Below are positions 1 to 10,082 of a stretch of 64,000 nt of DNA, piece by piece; within the stretch, counting starts at the first letter, position 1, and every line of letters starts with the position of its first letter. The DNA comes from Quercus robur (Eukaryota; Streptophyta; Magnoliopsida; Fagales; Fagaceae), in assembly GCF_932294415.1 (NCBI RefSeq), contig NC_065545.1:43438327-43502326 (forward strand), in the 5' to 3' direction. Position numbers and translations under genes: made by a program. The notes under the pieces are model-generated. The model searched no databases. It saw only the letters and a program-made list of their open reading frames with translations, and had not been told where the DNA came from.

Positions 1-2395
1 AGGCCATTTAGTGAGGATAAAGTGGAGTGATTCAAGGATTTAATGGTGATAAGGCTCCAGGTCCAGATGGTTTCTCTATGGCCTTCTTTCAGTCTTGCTG
101 GCATATTCTAAAACCAGAAATTATGGAGTTGTTTCAAAACATCCATGACCATGCAATTTTCAAGAAGAGTCTTAATGCTTCTTTCCTCACTCTCATTCCA
201 AAAAAAAGTGGATGCTATGGGGGTAAGGGACTTTCACCCTATTAGTCTGGTGGGTGGAGTTTATAAAATTCTTTCTAAGGTTTTGGCTAAAAGGCTTAGA
301 AAAGTGATGCATGGTATTATTTCAAAGTTCCAGAATGCTTTTGTACTTGATAGGCAGATTTTGGATTCAGTTTTAATTACAAATGAATGTCCAGATAGTC
401 GATTAAAGGCAGGGATTCTAGGAGTTTTGCGTAAGTTGGATGTGGAAAAAGCCTTTGATCACATATCATGGGACTTTCTTATGTATACGCTTCAAAGGTG
501 TGTGTTTTCTAAAAGATGGAGGAAGTGGATTTTGTTTTGTATTTCTACGGTACGTTTTTCCATTCTAATAAATGGTAGCCCCACTAATTTTTTTGGGAGT
601 TCTAGGGGTCTTCGTCAAGGTGACCCTCTTTCTCCGATGTTATTTGGTGAGGGAGGCTTTGAGTCGTTTGTTGGTTATAACAGTAAATGAAGGACTTCTA
701 TCGAGCTTCTCAGTAGGTACCACAGCTATGCCTTCGATGGTGTCTCATCTTTTATTTGTGGATGATACCTTAATTTTTTGTGATGCCGATTTGTGTCAAA
801 TAGAAAAATTGTGGGATATTCTCTTGCAATTTGAGTCCATTTCAGGGCTGAAGATTACTATGGGGAAATCTGAGTTGGTACCTATTGGGGAAGTGAGCAA
901 CATGAGGGATTTAGTCGCTGTGTTGGGATGTAAACAGTCTACGCTTCCACTGAAATACTTGGGATGGAGAGGACAATCTGGAACTTTATTCTTGAGAAGT
1001 TAGAAAGAGGATTAGTGGGTTGGAAGCGCCTTTATTTATCTAAGGGGGGAAGCTTACTCTAATTAAAAGCACACTCTCAAGTTTGCCGACTTATTTCCTC
1101 TCTCTTTTCCCTAGGCAAAGGTGGCCAATCACATTGAAAAAATACAGAGATTTTTTATGGAGAGGGATTGGTGAGGGACGAAAATCTCATTTAGCTAAAT
1201 GGGCTACTGTTTGTAATCCAATTTGTAATGGAGGATTAGGTATAAGGAACTTTAGAAGATTTAATCAAGCTTTGTTAGGAAAATGGCTTTGGAGATACAG
1301 GACAAAGAGGGAGTCTTTATGGAAAAGGGTTATAGAGATAAATATGGGAATGCATGGGGAGAACAATGCACCAAGGCTATTTCAAGTCCATATGGTGCGA
1401 GTCTTTGGAGATCAATAAGACAGAAATGGGAGACCTTTTCCAAAAACCTTCAATTTGAGGTGGGTAGTGGCACTAGAGTGAAGTTCTAGCATGACATTTG
1501 GTGTGGCGATTGTCCTCTCAAGGTGACTTTTTCAGAGTTATTTAGCTTCAGTAGTGTCAAAGACTCCTCAATTGCTAATGTTTTACGCCTTTCTAATGGG
1601 GTGCCCTATTGGGATGTTCACTTTTCTAGACAAGTCCAAGATTGGGAGTTGGAGTCTAGTATCTTTTATGGATCTTATCTATTCCAAGTTTGTTAAGGGT
1701 GAGGGAATGGATAGACTTTGCTGGAAACCTGTCAAGAGTTGGGGATTTGAGGTGCATGGTTACTACTATTCACCATCCTTGATTGATGGCATGCTGTTCT
1801 TGTGGGAGATGGTGTGGTGCTTGAAGGGCCCATCTAGGGTAGCTTTTTTCTCTTGGACCGCTACTCTAGGGAAGATCTTAAGTATGGATAATCTTTGGAA
1901 GAAAAGTATGTTGATCTTAGATCGGTGCCGCATGTGCAAAAAAGTGGGGAGACTGTGGATCCCTGCTCCTTCATTGTCCTATAGCTTTGGAGCTTTGGTC
2001 TATAGTAAACTGTTTATTTGGCCTCCATTGGGTTATGCCAATGACAGTCTTCAATATGTTTGCAACTTGGTAGGGGTCTTTCAGAAAGCATAGAAACATT
2101 GTTTATTGGAAGGTTGTGCCACATTGCATTATGTGCTATCTTTGGCATGAACGAAATTTCAGGAGTTTTGAGGGATATGAACGGAATATCCTAGAAATTA
2201 AAGCCTTCTTCTTCCATACTTTGTTGGGTTGGAGTGCTACTTCTCTCTCTCTCTCTCTCTCCCTTGCTTTTCTCTCTTGCACTTGTTTGATCATTGTTTT
2301 TGAATTGATTGTACTTCTCTTTTAGAACACCGCCGATGTACTATGTTTGCTTTTTTCTAATATAATTTTTCGTTAGTTATCAAAGAAAAAACACA
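1..2395 (+). mobile_element. LINE (L1-type non-LTR retrotransposon), decayed, 5' end outside the window
   Basis: Frameshifted pieces of a plant LINE polyprotein follow each other in the correct order. First come the reverse-transcriptase fingers (KAPGPDGF near 50-75). Then palm block A ([15 protein letters not shown], 436-480), the [13 protein letters not shown] block (about 607-645) and the catalytic FVDD motif (about 757-768). A zf-RVT-like C-terminus follows at about 1083-2200 ([50 protein letters not shown]). The usual HLLLHC zinc segment appears deleted near 1950. At least four frameshifts or stops separate the pieces, so it is inactive. A CT microsatellite (2241-2261) and a weak A-rich tail (2385-2402) mark the 3' end. 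It lies in the direction in which the SUV2-like gene (3255-4770, minus) should continue, so it may sit in one of that gene's introns or replace its 3' part. Confidence 0.85.
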
Positions 2396-2509
2396 ATAAA
2401 AGGTAAAGGTGTTGTGGCTCCCTTAGGACTCTCTAAGAGTCAAGTTAGTTGAGAGAGGAAATTGATGACTCAACCAAATACAAAAGATACCGCGAAAATA
2501 AAATTTTTG

Positions 2510-2601
2510 AAGCTATAGCTCAAATGGCACCTCTACATCCTATAAGAGCAAAGTAAAGGGTCTAAGGCACCAGACTCAAGTTCTACTTATCAAAAAAAAA
2601 G
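2510..2601 (+). mobile_element. tRNA-derived SINE fragment
   Basis: The segment opens with a box-A-like tTAGCTCAAATGGCA, continues into GACTCAAGTTCT where box B should be, and ends in an A-run (about 2591-2599). The same opening is seen at 3021, 47668 and, reversed, at 49274. It is a short degenerate copy and no target duplication was found. A decayed tRNA gene is less likely because there is no cloverleaf and there is a 3' A-run. Confidence 0.5.
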
Positions 2602-3010
2602 GAACAGAGTGAAGGGTGAGATTATGGGTTCAATACCCACTGAGGGTGTGTGTGTGTGCAATGTTGAAATATTGGCTAAATCTTTGGGTTGTTTTTGCTT
2701 TCTTCCTATGACCTATTTTGTCAGCCCTTCATGCAAGGCAACAACTTTGTGAATTGTTATAGTGCAAAGATGGGAAAATAGGCTTGCATTGTGAAAGAGG
2801 CAATACTTATCTAAACATGGGGGGCATTATCAAAGTGTGAAAACAGTGGATCATTTTCTTCTCCAATTTGGAGCTGCTCAATATGGATTTTCCTTGGTAG
2901 GGCATGTCTTTGTTTAATAATGCCAAAAAAAAATGGGAGTGAGTGAGATATTGTGTAGATGGACAGAGATGAGATGAAAGATTTTTCTTGTTCTAATAAG
3001 TGGATAGGAT

Positions 3011-3106
3011 TTGCCAAGAGCCTTGTAGCTCAATGGCATAGTTTGCTTTCCTTTACTAAGAGAAATAGGGTTCAAATCCCCCTTCCCCCATTACTATAAC
3101 TATCAA
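3011..3106 (+). mobile_element. tRNA-derived SINE with 15-bp target-site duplication
   Basis: Internal polymerase III boxes are visible: box A as TAGCTCAATGGCA (3027-3039) and box B as GGTTCAAATCC (3069-3079). ATAAGTGGATAGGAT at 2996-3010 and ATAAGTAGATAGGAT at 3107-3121 flank the element (14 of 15 identical), which indicates retroposition. The 3' end is a short ACTATCAAA tail. Related copies lie at 47668 and 62764. Confidence 0.7.
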
Positions 3107-3254
3107 ATAAGTAGATAGGATGTAAAGCAAAGGGTGGCACTGCTTGGATGATGGTCTATTCATGTTAGATTTGGTACATATGAACTGAATGCTATACCCA
3201 AGCCTAACATATACAGACAACATACCACATGACAAAATCAGAATTCTTACTCAC

Positions 3255-4770
3255 AAGGTAGTACTCTTTGAAGAGCGAGCATCTACATCTTTTACTTCAT
3301 TCTTGGAAAATATTTGAAGCTGCTCCTCTTTCTTGCCCCTTTCCTTCCTTAGTTCAAGGCACTCTTGTTCCTGAATGAAAATAATAATTTTCTTTTAGAA
3401 AGTGAAAATTTATTAATAATAAAAAAGAAGAAAGAGGGACAGCTAAAGAGAATGGCAATAATGTGGGTCTATTAGAAACTAACATAGGAACATCGTGCAA
3501 ACAAAAGCATAAAAACATAACATCCTATCCACAGCCGTAAGTAAATCACTTCATATTGTAATATAATAATAACATTTCAAAAGAATCATAAAATTTACAT
3601 TTCTGCAAGTGCCAAAATTTCTAGATAAATAAATAAAATACTATAGGCATGGGCTGGGTGCTGCACTCCTATATGCGATCCTCAGTGTGTTGAGAGGAAA
3701 AAAAAATATAAAATATGCCTACAAAAATAAATTAAAAATACATATCCCAAAAGCTATATTAATTCAATTAATAAATTTTTGTATCCCCACTTTGTCATGT
3801 CCTAATTTTTCAAAAATTACCAAGTCACGTGACAATGTCCAAGTCCATGCTTCTTAGGGGTTTTGTAGAAAAATAATATTAATTTATAATTATTAAAAAT
3901 AGTGCAGTAGGGAAATAATTTTGGAAAATAGCTTCTCTTTGAAAATTTTGTTTTGCAAACACGATTTTAAGCATTGAAATTTCAAATTTTGCAGTGAAAT
4001 AGTGTTTCAATTTCAATGTAAAATGTGTTTACACTAAAGTTGTGTTTTCAAAACACGATTTCAGTGCAAAAAATGTGATAAAATGCAAAATTTGAAATTT
4101 CAATCCTTAAAATCGTGTTTTCAAAACACAATTTTCAAAGACAGACTATTCTCTTAAAACCTAAATAATTTAACCACAGAGTGATTTTTAATAATTAATA
4201 ATATAATAATATTATTTTCAAACCCCCAAAAAAAAAAAAGCCTAGTTCTTAATTTGCAACATACAAGAGGAAAAACACAATTAACCTAGTAGAGATAGAG
4301 ACAGTGATAGTTAAAATAAATAAATAAATAAAAAAGAGGAAAATTTTGCAAACAGTACCAGGTCCGTGAGTTGCTTCGACACATGTCCGAGCTCCCTCTG
4401 TAATTTCATTTCAATCACAAACTTAGATTTGGATTTAGATAAATCATAGTAAAGTAAACAGCAATGTATCGATTAAACTATAAAAATAAGAAGAATTGTA
4501 AACCTTTAACATATCGATTTCGAGTTGTTTATCGTCGAAAGAGACCCTTTGAGAGAGCTGTCGCGGAGGAGAGTAACTCATCATTGTATTTGTATTTGTA
4601 GGGTTGTTGATGTAATGGTGAGTTTGAGAAGAAGAAGAAGAAGAAGTTGTGCGCAGCGGTTGTTGTTGTTGTTGTTTTGTAGAGGTTAGTGCGAGTTCCT
4701 CTACGTGTATGAGTTGATCCAAGAAATCTGCGTCCCATTCTTCGAACCCCTCTTCACTCATCGGCTCCAT
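3255..4770 (-). CDS. SUV2: SUV2/ATRIP-like checkpoint protein, first three coding exons only
   Basis: Three exons join in frame on the minus strand: 4770-4504 (89 codons), 4397-4359 (13 codons) and 3370-3255 (116 bp, ends in phase 2 at the donor GTGAGTAAG). The product starts MEPMSEEGFEEWDADFLDQL and has an acidic-aromatic N-terminal patch (residues 6-26). A Q/S/T-rich linker follows (33-67), then a heptad-like charged helix (75-140, with KQLEIDMLK, RELGHVSKQLTDL, EQECLELRKERGKKEEQL). This layout fits plant SENSITIVE TO UV 2, the ATRIP partner of the ATR kinase. In ATRIP proteins the acidic N-terminal patch binds RPA and the coiled coil drives self-association. An in-frame ATG at 4821 and one at 4761 are alternatives; 4770 follows the GA-rich leader. 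The remaining exons, normally several hundred residues, are not seen before a LINE begins. The family call is from memory. Confidence 0.6.
3857..4228. mobile_element. Foldback/MITE element with about 120-bp inverted arms
   Basis: The two halves are inverted copies of each other. The segment at 3937-3994 matches the reverse complement of 4083-4140 with about four mismatches. The match continues outward through AATTATTAAAAAT and AATAATATT to GGGGTTT at the left edge and its complement at the right. The centre (3995-4082) is a short loop of related sequence. The element lies between SUV2-like exons 2 and 3, so it is intronic. The outer stretch AATTTTGGAAAATAGC is shared with the element at 35936-36405. 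Confidence 0.7.
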
Positions 4771-5269
4771 CCAACTCTCTCTCTCTCTCTCTCTCGCAGA
4801 AATTTGTGTTTTGAATTTCAAAAGTGTCCATAAAAAAGTGTCTTTTAAGTTTTTTTTTTTTTTTTTTCCTTAACATGAAATATATTTTCCTTTCCTAAAT
4901 TTTAAAACGTGTTTTTCGTTCCTACCTAATTTTTTATATTTTTTATAATTTTAAGAGTATATTTGAATATCGCTTATTATTGAAAATTGAAAACACTGTA
5001 ATAAAATAATTTTTAAATATGTAAATAATGCCATGAAACTAATTTTTAATAAAATTTTTGATGAAAAAAAAGGTTTGTAGGTCTTATGAACAGTGCACAA
5101 TACCTACTGACAGATGCAGGACACAACTGAAAAATCATTTCAGTTATATCCAAACGTTCACTAAATTAGGATTAAGTGTCTTGATCTCAAGTATACACTC
5201 TCTAGTCACCATTGAGGCATAACACCTTCATCCACAATTATTCTTACAATGTACAAAAATCTTCTTCTT

Positions 5270-6149
5270 ATTCAACTTCCACTTGATATTAATGCGATGC
5301 TGAATCACATACTTCCTTAAAAGCCTTCCTAAACACTTTGGAGTTTGGAAACTTCATCCCTACCACCAACCTAACATTTGTCATATCAGTCCGCTCATTG
5401 AATTATGGGTTGCCAGGCCTTTGCTCATCAAAACCATCCATACTTGCAATATCATCCTCTAAAGCTGGTTCAACCCACTCTTCATCTAAATCTATGTTTG
5501 GAAGAGGAACATTGCTTAGGCCAGGTGTATCTGTGTTTGGCTGAGGTGTATTAGTGTTTGGATGAGGTGTATCAGTGGCTGGTTAAGATGTATCAGTGGT
5601 TGGAACAGTGTTAAGGTCAGATGGAACTATGTGAGGTGGAGAAGTCTTCTCCTTCCAGACCTTCATTCAATCAATCAAACTCCTCCTCTACCATCATACT
5701 AGTATCACCTCTATAGTAGCTCCTGTATCACCCCTTACACTAGGTCCTGCACCAACCCCTATACCAACCTTTGCATCCTCTATAGCAAACCCTACACCAC
5801 CCCCTGCACCATCAGGAACTTCAATTGCAAGTGGAGGATGACCACTCTCCACATACAGTATGATGGTGTCTCTTGGCCCTCCTTCATTAAACTTACACAT
5901 GAGCACCACATCTTTATCATCTTGTATGAGCCTCAAATTTTGCTCCAAGTTGCCTCCAGGATCTAAATAATGAACTCTACATGGTTCATCAATCCCCAAT
6001 TCCTCACATATACCTTCTATTTCAAAATAACTAAGCCTATTGGGATCCCTATACACTATTTCAACTTTCCCACCAAAGTATTCTAAATTAGGATTCCACA
6101 TAAAAGTACCCCCATAATGAACCTCGAATTTCACTTCCTCATCATCCAT
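5270..6149 (-). mobile_element. Mutator-like (MuDR/mudrA) transposase remnant, N-terminal part
   Basis: From 6149 to 5694 an open frame encodes the N-terminal PB1-like region found in plant mudrA transposases (EVHYGGTFMWNPNLEYFGG, PCRVHYLDPG, DKDVVLMCKF). After frame breaks, 5560-5290 continues with an acidic linker (DLDEEWVEPALEDD) and the MuDR DNA-binding start (FNERTDMTNVRLVVGMKFPN, then SKVFRKAFKEVC). The DDE catalytic domain, SWIM zinc finger and C-terminus are missing. It is a truncated, inactive copy. A short PxTDTP/PNTDTP-type repeat lies in the linker (5510-5600). No terminal inverted repeats were confirmed. Confidence 0.75.
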
Positions 6150-7510
6150 CTATAATAACAAATTACCATTTGACACGTACACAATTAAAAATTAAAGAAT
6201 TGTAAACAATAGACACAAAAAAGTAAACACTTGCATGTTTCTATTTTGCTTTTGGGACACAACTCACACATCAGAGGGACCACATTTTTCTGCTTTGCTT
6301 TTGTTTTTGTTTTCCTAATAAGCATATGCAAACACTAAAATTTAAACCCAACAGAAACTTGGGTCCACTATGAGACACAATGACTACGACAGACAAAATG
6401 CCCATAAACTAGCACAAATCCAAACAACAGGTGGTCACATTTTTTATAAACATCAACAAACATAACTAATATTCTTATTCCATTACATGTAACATTGACC
6501 ATTGACTAATTACTCAAAAAACTATAAAACAACCACATGCCCAAATTAAAAACCCAAACAGTGACTGATTTCTTACTAGGATTTTAGTCCCTTGAACAAC
6601 CCATTGCTCGTCTAGGTTTATACTTGCAGCACTATTTCAATATCAAATGCAAAATGGGGTTTCTACCAGGATTTTTGTGTTTCTAGGGCTCGTGAGGAAA
6701 AGATTCAATGGTTCGTGTTTTTTTATCCATGTTATGTTATGATTTTTAATAAAAGGGTGTTTTTCTAACGTTTGAGGGTGAGGTGGCTAACGAATAGGTA
6801 ACGGATTGAAGTTCAAGTGGGCAAAGTGTTAAGTTTTAAATCATGGGTAAGCAAAGTGAAAACATGCCATACTATAGGTGAGTTTACTGTAATTTCCTCT
6901 TTTTAAGCTTATGGTTTGTGGTTTTGTTTTTGGATGGGTTAACATATTTGCTATTGTTGTGGTTCATCTTGAATTGGCAATTAAAGAGTCTAATTTGGTT
7001 TTTGTTTAGTAGCTACATGCAGTAAGTTTCAATCCCTATCTCTTAGTTTATTAGAAAAAATATTGATTAATTTGTTTTTTAAATTTGTCTTTCATACATT
7101 TATTGAATAATTGAGAATGTTAAGGATTGGAATCCTAATTTTAATTTTAATTTAAGTTTGATTAGTATTTTTCATTTAGTAATTTATTGTTTCATATCAA
7201 TGATAGAAAATTTTGAGATTGGAATCCTAATGTACAATTAAAGAGGACAAAACAAAAAATTATTTGAATCTTCATATACAACAACCTTTTCATGTATTGT
7301 ACGATTTAGGGATGAGTAGAAAATAAATATAACTTGTTTCATTTAAAGAAATAATAAAGAAAAAGATATGTTTTTTTAATTACTATTATATCCCTCTTAT
7401 GTAAGAAATTATTTTAATGAAAAGAAAGTATAATTTGTCACCAATTTGATAGTTTTGTCATACAGTTTTTTCTCCTCCCATAGGATTAAAAAATAACACT
7501 AAATTAAGTA
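6150..7510. other. AT-rich intergenic stretch without a recognisable gene
   Basis: The segment 6150-6900 is probably the untranslated flank of the mudrA remnant, reading away from its start codon. It ends in sequence (about 6740-6895) resembling the outer part of a Mutator-type element, but no partner repeat was found. From 6900 to 7510 only AT-rich sequence without coding frames is seen. Confidence 0.4.
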
Positions 7511-7961
7511 TGCGTTTGACTCCAAATTAAAAAGCTAGCTTATTTTACTTTTCAACTTATTTTTACTACTATTCATAGGTCCCACTGCACTTTTTGGTAT
7601 TATTTATGGGTTCTACTGTACTATTTCAGGTAATTTTTACTTTTATCTACAGTACTTTCAACAAAAAGTTTTCACTTTCAACAAAATAAGCGAATCCCAA
7701 ACAGACTATAAAGCTAAAATTTTGAGAATAAGTGTGCCTTTGGCATTGGCTTAAAAAGCCAGTTTTTTTACTATTTAGCTTATTTTTACTACTATTCATG
7801 GGTCTTATTACACTTTTTGGTACTATTCATGAGTTTCACCGTACTATTCATGGGTATTACCTTTTAGTTTTATTTACAGAACTTTCAGTAAAAAATTTTT
7901 AGTTTTAGATAAATAAATTGTTCCCAAACAGACACTGCATTTGGCATTGGCTTAAAAAATT

Positions 7962-7992
<31 letters not shown>

Positions 7993-8153
7993 CTATTTAG
8001 TTTATTTTTGGTACTATTTATAGGCCCCATTACACTTTTTGGTACTATTTATGAATTTCACTGTATTATTTCAACTATTTTTTAGCTTAATCTACCGTAT
8101 TTTCAGTAAAAAATTTTCAATTTCAACTAAATAAGTTGTTCCCAAACAAACAC
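7511..8153 (+). repeat. Three head-to-tail copies of a 200-bp non-autonomous element
   Basis: Copies run at about 7511-7706, 7733-7933 and 7936-8153. Each opens with a TGCGTTTGAC or TTTGGCATTGGCTTAAAAA type sequence. Each has a body of TTATTTTTACTACTATTCAT, GGTCCCACTGCAC and TTTTTACTTTTATCTACAG motifs, and ends in CCCAAACAGAC. The ends are roughly inverted (TTTGG at the start, CCAAA at the end), as in many plant MITEs. Copy three carries a T-run of about 29 bases (7963-7991). A fourth copy lies at 59712-59909. Confidence 0.65.
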
Positions 8154-8790
8154 CTCTCAACAAAAAAAAAAAAAAAAAAAAAAAACCCTAGTTGTCTAAA
8201 ATTTTATACAATTTTTGTGTGTCATTATTCATTAAAATTATTGTTTTTTTTCTTCGGCCGGTGGGGTAAGCCCAGTGGACACAACTACTAAAGGGAAAAG
8301 TCACCGTCTTTGCTAGGTGCTTACCTCTTTTTATATAACCAATTGGCAAGAAAGATGCTTGTAGTTGTGGTTGGAATGGGGTGTGCTTACCTTGTAATTT
8401 ATTAATTAATGGAGTATTATTAATTAATTAAATTTGGATAGATTTATTATTTGGTTTAGTATAAAATATTTGCTACTAGTCATTCTACAAATATAAATAT
8501 TTGTTGGTACTGAGAATAAGGCCGAATTTCAAGTTCATAGTAGATTTCACACATATAAATATTTGTTGGTACTGATCCAAATATTTGTTGCTTGTATAAA
8601 AAAAAAATTTACTACATAGATAGTGTTTCCTACTTCACCTTCCTTTGCTTCTCATTCACAGCTTTTATTACACTGTTTGACTCATCCAATAAATTTACTG
8701 CAAACAACAGACACAAAGAATCCAAACAAACAAAAACCCATCACGCCAAGCAAACAAACCCACTGCCTTATGCACTTTTTTTTCCTACAC

Positions 8791-8817
8791 TCTCTCTCTC
8801 TCTCTCTCTCTCTCTCT
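8791..8817 (+). repeat. (TC)n microsatellite upstream of the 150-aa gene
   Basis: About 13 TC units. A complementary (GA)n run lies at 8941-8955, so the two tracts could pair. CT-rich tracts near the start sites are also seen at RPN9 (36720-36741), XLG3 (59421-59434 and 59288-59302) and the SUV2-like gene (4777-4797). Confidence 0.8.
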
Positions 8818-8955
8818 AGTCTACAAAGAGAAACAGAAAGAGTGGTTTTTTATTTTTTTATAGGGCAAATTAATAATAAAATACTAATAGTATAGAACAC
8901 CCTTTTGTGTGAATGACTCTTTGGAAAGTCCATGCATTCTAGAGAGAGAGAGAGA

Positions 8956-8964
8956 GATATATAA
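8956..8964 (+). promoter_or_regulatory. Candidate TATA box for the 9029-16015 gene
   Basis: TATATAAAA follows directly after a (GA)n tract and lies 65-73 bp before the ATG at 9029. Transcription would then start near 8990 and give a leader of about 40 nt. This is a pattern match only. Confidence 0.45.
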
Positions 8965-9028
8965 AACAAAGCCAAGATCAGAGGACCCTTTTGTGTGAAT
9001 TTATTAGTTTCTGAGTAAAAAAGCAAAA

Positions 9029-10033
9029 ATGGTTGGAATTTTCTCAAGGTTTTCTGCCAGCAGGGCTGGCCATCGAAGAACACAAAGTGCACTTGTAAGA
9101 CTAACACCACACTCTTTCTCTTTTAATGTTTATTTTGCAATCCTATATAATCTTGTGTTTCTTTGGTAGAAGATTTTATTGTTGATGTTGGACTCGAGTT
9201 GACCATTAAAACATTTTAGTGGGTCCTATGATTTTTGTGCAGTTGGGTTGGAATTAATCTTTAAAGTTTGGAGATTTTTTTATCAGGATCTGACGATTGT
9301 ATTTGATTCTGAATATTGTTATTTGGCTTCTATTTTTTTTTGGGTTTACATTTTTTTAACTTTCTATGGATATGACTATTTAATTCTGGATTGGATTTTG
9401 CAAGAACAATTAGTATGATGAATGTGCTATTGAGCTAGTAGTTAATTAACTATTGGCTATAGCTTAGATCAGGTGGTTGGGTTTGAGCTGTTTCTCTGTT
9501 GGGGACCTTGTATTCGTCTGCTAGAATTGAAGACTGTGGCTTCCTTTTATTAAATTGTATATTTTACCCATCAATTTTATATGTAGAGAAATTATTATGT
9601 CTTGTTATCTTTTGTTAAACACCTTATATTGCTCTTGATATACCGTGTTTCTTTTCTTTCCATCTAAGTTTTGTGTAAACTCAGTTTTCTTTATTTATTT
9701 TCATTGGTGCTGTTTTTATTTATTCACACGTTTGATTTCATCTTTGTTTTAGTAAATATGTTTGTATAATGATTTGCTATTATCTAGTGCAGGATGAGAG
9801 GGAAGTTTTGCCTCCAAATTCAGAGGTTACAGGTGCAGCTACTGCTGTCACTGCTGCTTCTCATGGGATAGAAGTAGCAGTGGAGTTTAAGCCAGTTGAG
9901 CATCCGAGTGAACCTCTTGACACTGATAAACCAATTCAATGTCCATTACCTGAACCTTCAATTCTTAATGTAAGCTTAAAACTTGGTGTGCCTTCTAGAA
10001 TGTTCTGTTATACATTGCAAAGGGTGCAGGCAG

Positions 10034-10082
<49 letters not shown>

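Noticed and set aside
3021..3100. A tRNA gene with box A and box B
   Set aside because: No acceptor stem or anticodon arm can be drawn, and the segment is flanked by a 15-bp target duplication and repeated elsewhere. It is a SINE.
8592..8895. Two overlapping short frames before the 150-aa gene as upstream genes
   Set aside because: They are low-complexity, end in the (TC)n tract and have no conserved look. More likely promoter or leader sequence.
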